From Gloeobacter morelensis MG652769 (GTDB taxonomy: Bacteria; Cyanobacteriota; Cyanobacteriia; Gloeobacterales; Gloeobacteraceae): DNA of 64,000 bases. A program made the translations under genes and the position numbers. The notes below the pieces were generated by a model. That model did no database searches. It was not told the origin of the DNA and saw only the letters and a program-made list of their open reading frames with translations. Position 1 is the first letter of the stretch, and every line of letters starts with the position of its first letter. The stretch spans positions 1,178,001 through 1,242,000 of the forward strand of contig NZ_CP063845.1 of the NCBI RefSeq assembly GCF_021018745.1. Direction: 5' to 3'. This document shows positions 17,866 through 25,788 of the stretch, in pieces.

Positions 17866-18838
17866 GCAGCGCGAACAGCAATTGCCCGAAGTCCTGGGAG
17901 CGGCCGAGCACGCAGTGCTCGACCAGTTTTTGCACCGTGAGGACTGGGCGCTTTTGTACGTCGACTTGCGCGACTTTCGGCTTTACAACCAGCTGTATGG
18001 GCGGGTGGCGGGTGAGCAGATGCTTGTAGCCCTCACGAACACCCTGGAGCAGTGCGTCGATGATCACAGCCTCCTCTACCGGCTCGGGGCGCAGGAATTT
18101 CTGGTACTCACCGAGAACGCCCAGGCCGAGGCACTCGCCAGCAGCGTCTGTCGGCACTGGGGCAAGGTCTCGACCGGATTTTATACCCGCCAGGATCGCC
18201 AGCGCGGCTTTATGGTCGGTACCGATCGCCACGGCATCGGTCGGCGCTGTCCGCTGGTGGCGGTCAATATCGGCATCGTCCCTTCGACCGTCCAGACCGA
18301 TCGCTCGCTGGCGGAGATCTTTTCGAGCGCCCTGGAGAGCAACCTCCAGGCTCAGGCGGGGGTCGACTGCAGCTACTGCGTCGCGACCCCATCGGCCCCT
18401 CAGCGCGGGGCGGGAACAGGCCCCCACCGGGTGTTGGTGGTCGAGCCGGACGCGGCCCTGGCCTACCTGTTGCAGACCACCCTGGAGATGCGCGGCTACG
18501 AAGCGGCGGTCACCAGTTCCGGCCAGGAGGCCTTCAAACTCGCCGTCACCAACCCGCCGAAGGTGATCATCCTCGACCTGTTCACCTCCGACTTGCCGGC
18601 CGGGCCGTTTTTGTGCCAGGAGCTGCGCCGCCAGCCGGAACTGAAAAACACGCTGCTGATTGTGGCGGCCACCAACGCCGATCGCGAGGAGTCGCTCGCA
18701 GCCGGGGCCGACCTGTTCGTACCCAAGCCTTTTGAATTGAGCGATTTGTTGGGCTGGATCGATCGGCTCATCGAAGAATCGGCCAAGATGGTCGATCTTC
18801 CCAACGCCGACCGGCACTTTCGCAGCTTCCGGCGCTAG
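17858..18838 (+). CDS. Degenerate GGDEF domain fused to a receiver domain
   Basis: This 326-residue protein starts inside the histidine kinase gene (8-nt overlap). The N-terminal part (about 25-180) looks like a diguanylate-cyclase fold: YVDLRDFRLYNQLYGRVAGEQML, then YRLGAQEFLVL where active enzymes have GGDEF. With GAQEF it is very probably catalytically inactive. The C-terminal part (about 190-310) is a CheY-like receiver with the acidic pocket VEPDAA, phospho-acceptor Asp in VIILDLF and Lys in VPKPFEL; the usual Thr/Ser is replaced in VAATN. It is probably a phosphorylation target of the adjacent kinase. Confidence 0.82.
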   Translation: MPEQREQQLPEVLGAAEHAVLDQFLHREDWALLYVDLRDFRLYNQLYGRVAGEQMLVALTNTLEQCVDDHSLLYRLGAQEFLVLTENAQAEALASSVCRHWGKVSTGFYTRQDRQRGFMVGTDRHGIGRRCPLVAVNIGIVPSTVQTDRSLAEIFSSALESNLQAQAGVDCSYCVATPSAPQRGAGTGPHRVLVVEPDAALAYLLQTTLEMRGYEAAVTSSGQEAFKLAVTNPPKVIILDLFTSDLPAGPFLCQELRRQPELKNTLLIVAATNADREESLAAGADLFVPKPFELSDLLGWIDRLIEESAKMVDLPNADRHFRSFRR

Positions 18839-18910
18839 CGCCATCTTCGCTTTGACAGCCTGCAGTCGAGACTTTTGGGGGTTAAGCTGTCGGCAGAGTA
18901 ATAGTTCGCG

Positions 18911-19363
18911 GTGAGTATTCGGATGGATACAACCTACGCGAAGGACTTCGACCTCTGGCTTCGGCAGACCGTTCGACTCTTGCGCGAGCGACGCTGGCAG
19001 GAAATCGACCTGGAGCCACTGATCGAGCAGATCGAAAGTTTGGGCAAAAGTGAACGGCGCGCCATTGCCAGCCAGCTGACGCGCCTGCTTCTGCACCTGC
19101 TGAAGTGGCAATACCAGCCCCGACGCCGCTCAGACAGCTGGCTCGATTCGATTTCAGACGCGCGCACCCAGATCGAACTGGTGACCCAGGATAGCCCCAG
19201 CCTCCGCGATTACCCGGCCGAGCAGCTTGAGCAAAGCTACGCCCGGGCTCGGCAAAAAGCGGCCACCCAAACCGCAATGCCGCTTTCGACCTTTCCGGAG
19301 CAATGCCCGTACGCCCTACCTCTGGTTCTAGAAGATAGCTGGTTGCCGGGAGAACGCTCTTAA
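18911..19363 (+). CDS. DUF29-family protein
   Basis: The 150-residue protein matches the DUF29 pattern, a helical family very common in cyanobacteria: YAKDFDLWLRQTVRLLRERRW, DLEPLIEQIESLGKSERRAI, then LTRLLLHLLKWQYQP. Its biochemical function is not established. It begins with GTG at 18911 or ATG at 18923; no Shine-Dalgarno sequence decides between them. It is separated from the signalling cluster by 72 nt and is convergent with the ferredoxin/MBL gene. Confidence 0.82.
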   Translation: MSIRMDTTYAKDFDLWLRQTVRLLRERRWQEIDLEPLIEQIESLGKSERRAIASQLTRLLLHLLKWQYQPRRRSDSWLDSISDARTQIELVTQDSPSLRDYPAEQLEQSYARARQKAATQTAMPLSTFPEQCPYALPLVLEDSWLPGERS

Positions 19364-19372
19364 AACGGCGCG

Positions 19373-20266
19373 TCAGGTGCTTCCTACCCGCTGCGCGCGA
19401 GCGTGCAAATCCTCGACACAGCGGCGCAGCTGCAGAGCCATCCGCTCGGCGCTTGCGTGGTAGCGCCGTCCGTGCCCAGGCAGAACCCACTCGAAGCGGT
19501 AGCGCGCCAGTTTTTCCATCGAGCGCACCAGTTCGCTGCGCGAGTACCAGCAGTAATCCCAGAAGCCGACCAACTGGTGGCGGTGCTCCGACCAGGCGAG
19601 GTGATCGCCGCTGAAGCAGAACTGCTCGCGCAGCAGCAGCACCGTATGCCCGGGGGTGTGACCGGGAACGGGCAAGATGGTGATTCCCGGAGCAAAGGCG
19701 ATCGGGTCCGCTCCCTCCAGAACGATTTCAACCTCGCGGGTGGCGGCGGTGAGGTCGTCCCGATGCAGAATCCGCTCGCAGCCGAAGTGTTCGCGGAAAC
19801 GGCGGTGGTCAGCTACATCGTCGCGGTGGGTGAGATACAAATAGCGCACCCCGCCCGATGCCTCCAGGCGCTTCACCAGCGGCGGAGCGAAGCGGGGCGA
19901 ATCGACGAGGATATTGCCCTCGGGCCGCAGTATCAGATAGCTTGCCGCCCCGTAGGACGATTCGGCGTGGTAGCCGCAGTAGTACACTTCGTCTTCGATC
20001 GCAAGCGGAAAATCCGCCTGGGCCGCCTGGATGTCCGCCGGTTTGTGGACGGTGCCGATCGAAGCGGTGGGGCAGGCCAGCAGCGCGTGCAACGCCCGGC
20101 GCCGCTCGCTCTCGTTCGCCGGCTGGTGGTAGACCGCCGATTGCGCCCCGGCCTCGTGAAAGGTCTCGGGTGCCACCCAGCGGCAGGTGTCGCAGTCGAT
20201 GCAGGTGCTGTCGACGTAAAATTCGCCCTCGGCGTTCTCTTTTCGACGCCTTTCAAGAGTCGCCAT
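19373..20266 (-). CDS. Ferredoxin-like domain fused to metallo-beta-lactamase-fold hydrolase
   Basis: From the ATG at 20266 (297 residues; AGGAGG precedes it by six bases) the N-terminal 80 residues form a single-cluster ferredoxin domain (CIDCDTCRW with a distant CP), followed by an MBL-fold domain: LTHRDDVADH for the first metal ligands, VPGHTPGHT, FSGDHLAW and LPGHGRRYH. The fusion suggests a redox-linked hydrolase, for example a glyoxalase II-like or flavin-independent oxidoreductase relative. Substrate is unknown. A UBP zinc-finger gene ends 41 nt upstream on the same strand, so they may be co-expressed. Confidence 0.85.
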   Translation of the reverse strand: MATLERRRKENAEGEFYVDSTCIDCDTCRWVAPETFHEAGAQSAVYHQPANESERRRALHALLACPTASIGTVHKPADIQAAQADFPLAIEDEVYYCGYHAESSYGAASYLILRPEGNILVDSPRFAPPLVKRLEASGGVRYLYLTHRDDVADHRRFREHFGCERILHRDDLTAATREVEIVLEGADPIAFAPGITILPVPGHTPGHTVLLLREQFCFSGDHLAWSEHRHQLVGFWDYCWYSRSELVRSMEKLARYRFEWVLPGHGRRYHASAERMALQLRRCVEDLHARAQRVGST

Positions 20267-20307
20267 GGTGGGCCTCCTGAAAACCCCAGGATAACCTCGG
20301 GCGGCCC

Positions 20308-20562
20308 CTAGACGAAGGAGCGGTCGATATAGCACCAGCGCCAGTCTTCGCCGGGCTCGAAGGAGCGGACGATCGGGTGGCCGGTGTCCACAAAGTGGCG
20401 GGTGGCGTGTTTATTTTTCGACGAATCGCAGCAGCCGATGTGGCCGCAGCTCAGGCACTCGCGCAGGTGCACCCACCGTTCGCCCGCGGCGAGGCATTCC
20501 TCGCAGCCGTTGGCGCTCGGGGTAACGGTGCGGATTTGATCGGTGTGCTTGCACTTGGCCAT
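20308..20562 (-). CDS. UBP-type zinc finger protein
   Basis: This 84-residue protein is a stand-alone ZnF-UBP domain: KCKHTDQI, GCEECLAAGERWVHLRECLSCGHIGCCDSSKNKHATRHFVDTGHPIVRSFEPGEDWRWCYID. The Cys and His ligands of three zinc sites are visible, as is the HPIVRS region that in eukaryotic members holds the ubiquitin C-terminal tail. Bacteria have many such small proteins, of unknown use. GGAGG stands before the ATG. It precedes the ferredoxin/MBL gene by 41 nt, and homologues of the two families are often neighbours as far as I recall; this is not verified here. Confidence 0.9.
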   Translation of the reverse strand: MAKCKHTDQIRTVTPSANGCEECLAAGERWVHLRECLSCGHIGCCDSSKNKHATRHFVDTGHPIVRSFEPGEDWRWCYIDRSFV

Positions 20563-20669
20563 GGTTCCTCCGTCGGTGGCGAGACAACGCCCATGCCAAA
20601 TTGTGTCGTATGGCTGCGTGCGGCACCAGTGCGTAAGATGGGCGCAAAGCCAGCCGCTGGAGCGCCGGA

Positions 20670-21383
20670 ATGTCCGCCTACGTAAAATCGCCCGAGAACA
20701 TCGTCTATCCGAGTGGGGACGGCGAGCCTGTGGCTGAGACTTTCGTGCATCTCTATGCCCTGCTCACCATCCTCGAAGTGCTCAAGCAGTACCTCGAAGG
20801 GCAACAGGCCACGGTATTGGCCAACCAGTTTTTGTATTTTATCGAGGGCAATCCCCGCGCCCGGGTCGCCCCCGACGTGATGGTCATCTTTGGCGTCGCC
20901 CCCGGCGGTAGGGACCATTACAAGCTCTGGGAGGAAGGCGGGCAGGTGCCGGCCGTCATCGTCGAGGTCACTTCCAAGAGCACCCAGGAGAAGGACAAAG
21001 CCTTCAAGAAAATGCTCTACGAACGGCTCGGGGTGCACGAGTACTGGCTATTCGATCCGAAGGGGGAATGGATCGCGGGGCAATTGCAGGGGTACCGGCT
21101 GGTGCCGGTGGAGGTGGACGGCGAGCAAGAAGAACTGTACACCCCGATCGTCGATGGTCGGATTGCACCGCTCGGGTTGCGCGTCGCAGTGGATGGGCAG
21201 TTGCTCGCTTTTTTTCGGGAAGACACGAGAGCAAAATTGTTCTTGCCCTCGGAGCTGCATGCTGAGCTGAGGCGCACAGCAGCCTTGCTCGAACAGGAGT
21301 ACGCACGGGCGGAACGGGAGCGGGCGGAACGGCTGGCGGAGTACCTGCGCTCCCAGGGCATTGACCCCGATTCGATTGCCTGA
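20670..21383 (+). CDS. Uma2-family (DUF820) PD-(D/E)XK nuclease-like protein
   Basis: The 237-residue protein has the Uma2/DUF820 signature: RVAPDVMVIFG (catalytic Asp), PAVIVEVTSKSTQEKD (ExT form of the nuclease motif) and KMLYERLGVHEYWLFDP. A coiled-coil tail rich in Arg/Glu (ARAERERAERLAEYL) follows. These proteins are abundant in cyanobacteria and belong to the restriction-endonuclease fold, but their role (transposon-related, defence or other) is unproven. GGAG precedes the ATG. It is divergent from the UBP zinc finger gene. Confidence 0.88.
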   Translation: MSAYVKSPENIVYPSGDGEPVAETFVHLYALLTILEVLKQYLEGQQATVLANQFLYFIEGNPRARVAPDVMVIFGVAPGGRDHYKLWEEGGQVPAVIVEVTSKSTQEKDKAFKKMLYERLGVHEYWLFDPKGEWIAGQLQGYRLVPVEVDGEQEELYTPIVDGRIAPLGLRVAVDGQLLAFFREDTRAKLFLPSELHAELRRTAALLEQEYARAERERAERLAEYLRSQGIDPDSIA

Positions 21384-21393
21384 AAGCCCCCCT

Positions 21394-21424
21394 AAAAAAA
21401 CCGGCGCCGCATGGGTGGCGCCGG
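21394..21424 (-). terminator. Intrinsic terminator downstream of the GH57 gene
   Basis: CCGGCGCC (21401-21408) and GGCGCCGG (21417-21424) form a perfect 8-bp stem with an 8-base loop. On the minus strand it is followed by a T-run of seven. It lies about 100 bases beyond the GH57 stop codon and 10 bases after the convergent Uma2 stop. Confidence 0.75.
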
Positions 21425-21524
21425 GGCAGGGAAAAGCGGAGACCGATAACTCTCTAGAGCGACCGGCAGGTCGGCCAAAAACCTCGATGGGCAGCGGTTT
21501 TTACCCTGACACCCGGCACCTGCC

Positions 21525-23114
21525 CTAGAGCGGTCGGTAGGTGCGGTAGTTCATGCTCGGGAAGATGTTGTCGACCGTCTCGACTTTCTGGAGCCACTCG
21601 CTGTCGACCTTGCCCTGGTGGATCGCTTCGAACAGGCGATTGAAGCGCAGCAGGTGCGACCGGGTGCGGCGCACGGCGTAGGGGACCATGGTGCCCGTGC
21701 GCATGATGAAGGCCCAGTCGGAGGATTGGGCGAGCAGCACCTCGCGGGCCGCCTGGTTGAGCACGCGCCACTCCAGTTCGTCGGCCGGTTCGCGCCGGGC
21801 GAGGTCAATCATCCGCTCGGTGGCTTTGTGCAGGTGCGGGTAGATCCAGGCGTTGGTGTCGTTGAGCCAGAACTCGTGGAAACCCTTGGCCCCCCAGCTC
21901 GACTGGGCCGGGTGGCAGACCTGCTGGGTCGGGTTGGCGCGCAGGTAGTCGGCCAGGTGGGTCATCTGGTAGGTGTGCTGGTCGTAGTAGGACTTGCGGA
22001 ACAAATAGTTCAAAAACCACGGCCCCTCGTACCACCAGTGACCAAAGAGCTCCGCATCGTAGGGGGAGACGACGATGGGCGGGCGGCCCATCACCCCGTG
22101 CAGGTACTCGATCTGCTGGCCGCGGTTGAACATGAAGTTGCTCGCGTGCTCGGCGGCTCTTTCGCGCGCCCAGTAGGGGTCGTAAAGTTCCTTGCCGCCC
22201 ATGTCGCCCTGGCGGCTGGTGATCTTGTGGTACTTGATGCCGACGTTCTTGCGGGTGCCGTTGGGCTGGATGTAGGGCTTGATATACTCGTACTCGGCCT
22301 CGTAGCCCAGGTCTTTGTAAAATTCGCGATAGGACGGGTCGCCCGGGTAACCCACCTCCGAACTCCAGACTTGCTGGGACGATTCGTAGTCGCGGCCGAA
22401 GGCGGCGACACCGGTGGTGGTAAATATCGGGGCGTAGGCGCCGTAGCGCGGCCGGGGCTTGGCGTAGAGCAGACCGTGGGCGTCGGTGAGAAAATAGCGC
22501 AAACCGACATCGGCCAGCATCCGCTCAAGCCCGGTGTAGTAGGCGCACTCCGGCAGCCAGATCCCCTTCGGTTCGCGGCCAAAGCTTTCGCAATAGTGAT
22601 CGAAGGCCGTCTTCAGTTGCGCCCAGACCGCCTGCGGGTACATCTGCATCAAGGGCAAGTAGCCGTGGGTGGCGCCGCAGGTGATAATTTCGAGATTGCC
22701 CGAATCCTGGAACTGCTTGAAAGCACGCACCAGATCGCCGTCGTAGCGCGTCCAGGTGGAGCGGGCGGCGGCAAAAAATTCTTCGTAGTGGTGGGCCAGA
22801 TAGTTGAGGTGCCCGTGGGTCTTGGTGCGCTCCAATTCTTTCTCGGTCAGCTCTTCAAGCTGTGTCAGGTGCAGCTCGAATTTTTCCTGCAGGTACGGAT
22901 CGCGCAGCATCGAGACCAGGGGTGGCGTCATCGACATGGTGAGCTTGAAGTCGATGCCGTCGGCGCGCAGGCCCTCGAACATGTTGATAAGCGGAATGTA
23001 CGTCTCGGTGATGGCCTCGTAGAGCCACTCTTCCTCCAGGACGTAGTCGCTTTCCGGATGGCGCACGAAGGGCAGGTGGGCGTGCAGAACAAGTGCCAGA
23101 TAACCCAGGGGCAT
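21525..23114 (-). CDS. GH57 1,4-alpha-glucan branching enzyme
   Basis: The 529-residue protein opens LALVLHAHLPFVRHPE, conserved GH57 motif 1. It contains WLPECAYYTGLERML, the motif with the glutamate nucleophile, and SPYDAELFGHWWYEGPWFL, which holds the aspartate acid/base, and then a C-terminal helical domain. Length and motifs fit the branching-enzyme (DUF1957-containing) subgroup, which introduces alpha-1,6 branches in glycogen. It is coupled to the DUF4912 gene located 78 nt upstream on the same strand, an arrangement common in cyanobacteria. The enzyme acts in the cytoplasm in glycogen synthesis. Confidence 0.92.
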   Translation of the reverse strand: MPLGYLALVLHAHLPFVRHPESDYVLEEEWLYEAITETYIPLINMFEGLRADGIDFKLTMSMTPPLVSMLRDPYLQEKFELHLTQLEELTEKELERTKTHGHLNYLAHHYEEFFAAARSTWTRYDGDLVRAFKQFQDSGNLEIITCGATHGYLPLMQMYPQAVWAQLKTAFDHYCESFGREPKGIWLPECAYYTGLERMLADVGLRYFLTDAHGLLYAKPRPRYGAYAPIFTTTGVAAFGRDYESSQQVWSSEVGYPGDPSYREFYKDLGYEAEYEYIKPYIQPNGTRKNVGIKYHKITSRQGDMGGKELYDPYWARERAAEHASNFMFNRGQQIEYLHGVMGRPPIVVSPYDAELFGHWWYEGPWFLNYLFRKSYYDQHTYQMTHLADYLRANPTQQVCHPAQSSWGAKGFHEFWLNDTNAWIYPHLHKATERMIDLARREPADELEWRVLNQAAREVLLAQSSDWAFIMRTGTMVPYAVRRTRSHLLRFNRLFEAIHQGKVDSEWLQKVETVDNIFPSMNYRTYRPL

Positions 23115-23192
23115 GGCGGAACCTCGAAGTAAATTGTCAAAAGTCAGCGGGTGGCCGGGGCGCGGTTCGCCGCGCCCCGATGGGTGAAGCGC

Positions 23193-24413
23193 TTAGTACG
23201 CTTCGATTTTCATCTCGGCTTTGGTGTTGGTGTTGCGCAGAGGCGTCTGGCGCATAAAGCGCATCGTGATCGCCCGGCGCTGCTCACCGTCCACCGCCAC
23301 CGCCTCGATTGGGAAGTTCATCAGCCCGTCGGGGAAAGCGTACTGGAAGCGGAAGGTGCCGTCGGGGGCGAGATCAATGCGCTGGCCGCCGATGGTGACC
23401 GAGGCGTCCGGTTCGGTGGCGCCGTAGATAATCAGCTCGGCGTCGGCCACCAGCCAGAAGCCGCGGGCGCGGCCGGGCGGCACCGAGGCGCCGGAGAAGA
23501 GGGCGCCGGAGAAGAGCGCTCCGGAGAACAAACCGAGCCCCGAGGGGGTAATAAACGAACTGATCGCCATCTCCGAGAGCGGCACCTGCTGGTGGGAGCC
23601 GAACAGCGAACCGGTCACCGCCGCTTCCATACCGCCTGCGTACTCGAAGAGCGCCTCGTGGGGCGTCAGGCCGTAGCCGCGGGTGAGGCCGCCGCCCTGC
23701 AGTGCCGGGGCCGCCGCATAAGGAGGCACCAGCGTGTAGACGGTCTTGCCCTTGAGATCCATCTCAAAGGGAATGGTGACAAACCGGTCGTCGATCCAGT
23801 CGGATGGGTACATCGGTGGAATGCGCACCGAAGCCGAGCGCGCCGCCACCAGCCAGCGCCCGTCGCCGGTGCGATAACCGATGTCGGTTACAAAGTCGCG
23901 GTCGCTGATCGGAATTGGAATGTACCACTCGCGCGCCAGTTCGTCGCAGGGAAATTCCTGAACGCTGTGGCTGTTGTAGCCGTTGAAGCTGATATCGGTG
24001 ACGTCGTACAGGCGCAAAGAAAGCTGCTGGCCGCCCTGGCGGCGCAGCTCCTCGCGGTGCTCGTTGGGCACATCCCAGTAGACGTAGGCCCACTGCGGGT
24101 CGCGGGGCAAAATCACAACGCGGCTCTCGCCGTAGCCGCCGGGGAGATCCCCGAGATCTGCGTCGATATCCGAAAGGTCTTCGATTGCCATCTCCGACGC
24201 GCCAACGCGAAACTTGCTGTCTTCCACTTCTGCCTGGGCCTCCAAACCGCGAGTACGTCTGCCTGTTTGTTGCTGCAATTGCGCTTCGTGAATCGCCTCT
24301 AGCAGTTCCGTCTTTGTCATGCGGCTGTAGCGCGAAACTTTATACTGCTGGGCTACCGCCCGCAGCTGCCGGAGGGTCATCTCTTCGAGGGACCACTGCT
24401 CATTCGGGGACAT
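23193..24413 (-). CDS. DUF4912 protein with N-terminal SAP/Rho-N-like domain
   Basis: The 406-residue protein starts with a short helix-extended-loop-helix domain (TLRQLRAVAQQYKVSRYSRMTKTELLEAI) like SAP or Rho-N nucleic-acid-binding motifs. The DUF4912 core follows (WAYVYWDVPNEHREELRRQGG and SVRIPPMYPSDWIDD). A short repeat LFSGALFSGALFSGA precedes a C-terminal second beta domain (VADAELIIYGATEPDASVTIGG). GGGAG precedes the ATG. Members stand next to GH57 genes in many cyanobacteria, so a role in glycogen metabolism is inferred; the biochemical function is not known. Confidence 0.83.
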   Translation of the reverse strand: MSPNEQWSLEEMTLRQLRAVAQQYKVSRYSRMTKTELLEAIHEAQLQQQTGRRTRGLEAQAEVEDSKFRVGASEMAIEDLSDIDADLGDLPGGYGESRVVILPRDPQWAYVYWDVPNEHREELRRQGGQQLSLRLYDVTDISFNGYNSHSVQEFPCDELAREWYIPIPISDRDFVTDIGYRTGDGRWLVAARSASVRIPPMYPSDWIDDRFVTIPFEMDLKGKTVYTLVPPYAAAPALQGGGLTRGYGLTPHEALFEYAGGMEAAVTGSLFGSHQQVPLSEMAISSFITPSGLGLFSGALFSGALFSGASVPPGRARGFWLVADAELIIYGATEPDASVTIGGQRIDLAPDGTFRFQYAFPDGLMNFPIEAVAVDGEQRRAITMRFMRQTPLRNTNTKAEMKIEAY

Positions 24414-24486
24414 AGCAAACTCCCTAGCTGCGCAAAACCGTCACTTGCGAGCGCGCAAGGGCTCCAGGAGGAACCGCTGACGGGGT

Positions 24487-24566
24487 GATCCCGATGGGGA
24501 TCGAGGTTTGGTTCTATAGTGCCAGGCATTTGTACTTAGATCAAGTCTTTGATCCCGTCGGGGATC
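24487..24566. promoter_or_regulatory. Two 16-bp palindromes upstream of the rhodanese gene
   Basis: GATCCCGATGGGGATC (24487-24502) and GATCCCGTCGGGGATC (24551-24566) are near-identical 16-base inverted repeats, 64 bases apart, in the spacer between the divergent DUF4912 and rhodanese genes. They could be operators for a dimeric regulator, or copies of a small dispersed repeat. Confidence 0.5.
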
Positions 24567-24622
24567 ACGACCGGTCCTGCCGCTGGCGTAGGATGGATCG
24601 GTGCGCTTGTACTTTGCTATCT

Positions 24623-24964
24623 ATGCCTTACCAGGAGATTTCCGTCGCCGAACTCCAGCGCAAACTCGCTTCGCAGGCCGAAAGCATCCAGTTTGTCGAT
24701 GTGCGCGAACCGGAAGAATTAGAGCAATCGCGGCTCGACGGCTTCATCCACCTGCCGCTGAGCCAAGCTCAGGAGTGGTCGGTGCGCCTCGGCGAGCTTC
24801 TCGATCCGCAAAAGGAGATCGTGGTGCTGTGCCACCACGGCATGCGCTCCGCCGACCTGTGCTCGTTTTTGTTGCGCCGCGGCTACGAGAACGTCAAGAA
24901 CGTCCAGGGCGGCATCCACGCCTACTCGCTGTACGTCGATCCGAGCGTGCCGCGCTATTTGTAG
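24623..24964 (+). CDS. Rhodanese-like domain protein
   Basis: From the ATG at 24623 the 113-residue protein is a single rhodanese domain: ISVAELQRKL, VDVREPEELEQSRLDGFIHLPLSQ, and the active-site loop VVLCHHGMRSADLCSFL with the catalytic cysteine, ending GGIHAYSLYVDPSVPRYL. It probably carries persulfide sulfur in the cytoplasm, for example in sulfur transfer or detoxification. The frame extends 46 codons upstream to 24485, but those codons cross the palindromes and show no homology, so the shorter start is preferred. Confidence 0.87.
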   Translation: MPYQEISVAELQRKLASQAESIQFVDVREPEELEQSRLDGFIHLPLSQAQEWSVRLGELLDPQKEIVVLCHHGMRSADLCSFLLRRGYENVKNVQGGIHAYSLYVDPSVPRYL

Positions 24965-25031
24965 GAGCGCCTCGAGCTTGCTCCATACTGGCGTCAGTGT
25001 CCAAAGGTGCCAGCGTTGGGCTGGGAGCGCT

Positions 25032-25685
25032 CTACCGGCACCGCAACCGGTCCAGGTCGACCTCCTGCAGCCGTTCGCCCTGGGAGCCCGGGTCGCGCTG
25101 CATAACGCCGGTGCGCACGTGGTAGGCGCCGCTGGTGCCGGGGGCGTGCTCGAACAGGCCGCCGGTGCGCTTTTTGCCGGTCCAGCCCGCTGCTTTGAGC
25201 ACCACGGTGCGCTGGCGGATCGCCGCCTGGCCGGGTTTGACGCTGGTGATTTCGACAACATCTTCCAGAAGTGCTCCGCGGCTATCTTTGAGGCGCTCGG
25301 TAAAGGCGAAGCGATCGGAAGTGTGGCGGGTCACCTGCCAGCAGACGCGCTCTAGCTTCTCGCCGTCGTCGTAATGGGTGTAGTAGCGCGGCGAAAGGTC
25401 GCCGGGCAGGGCCAGTTCTTCTTTGCGGTAGCGGCCCAGGTTTCGAAAGCCCTTTTCTTCGACAATGATCGATGTGTAGCGCCAGGTACCGCGCACCCAC
25501 TCGGGGATCACTTTTTCGATGCCCAGTTGCAAAGCGGGCGGCGAGGCGGTGGGCGGTTCGCTCAATTCGGTATCGGCGGTGCTGTCGAGGGTCTGGGCAC
25601 CTGCCCGGATAGCGAAGACCAGCAGCCATCCAGCCGCGATGAGTAGACTTTTGCTTGGCTTGTGCAGCGGGAGCATAGAAGGCAT
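25032..25685 (-). CDS. Exported protein of unknown function (cyanobacteria/plastid-type)
   Basis: The 217-residue protein has a signal peptide (KSLLIAAGWLLVFAIRAGAQ) and a mature beta-rich domain starting VIPEWVRGTWRYTS, followed by SPRYYTHYDDGEKLERVCWQVTRHTSDRFAFTERL. The pattern WVRGTWRYT with later conserved Arg/Trp residues resembles a family also found in chloroplasts (DUF6816-like), but I cannot confirm that. An alternative ATG at 25676 would remove three residues. It is convergent with the rhodanese gene and divergent from the next gene. Confidence 0.7.
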   Translation of the reverse strand: MPSMLPLHKPSKSLLIAAGWLLVFAIRAGAQTLDSTADTELSEPPTASPPALQLGIEKVIPEWVRGTWRYTSIIVEEKGFRNLGRYRKEELALPGDLSPRYYTHYDDGEKLERVCWQVTRHTSDRFAFTERLKDSRGALLEDVVEITSVKPGQAAIRQRTVVLKAAGWTGKKRTGGLFEHAPGTSGAYHVRTGVMQRDPGSQGERLQEVDLDRLRCR

Positions 25686-25788
25686 CGGTGGTGATCCTGC
25701 AGGCGGAGGGGGGCCTCTATTCTATGCGCTAGGATGATTGCCATCTGTATGAACACGCAGCCGCCGCGGCGAAAGGCGGGAGACGGCG

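Noticed and set aside
21618-23132. 504-codon plus-strand ORF
   Set aside because: It is antisense to the GH57 branching enzyme, whose motifs are clear. The ORF protein is Val/Gly/Gln-rich with no domain, typical of a G+C-rich shadow frame.
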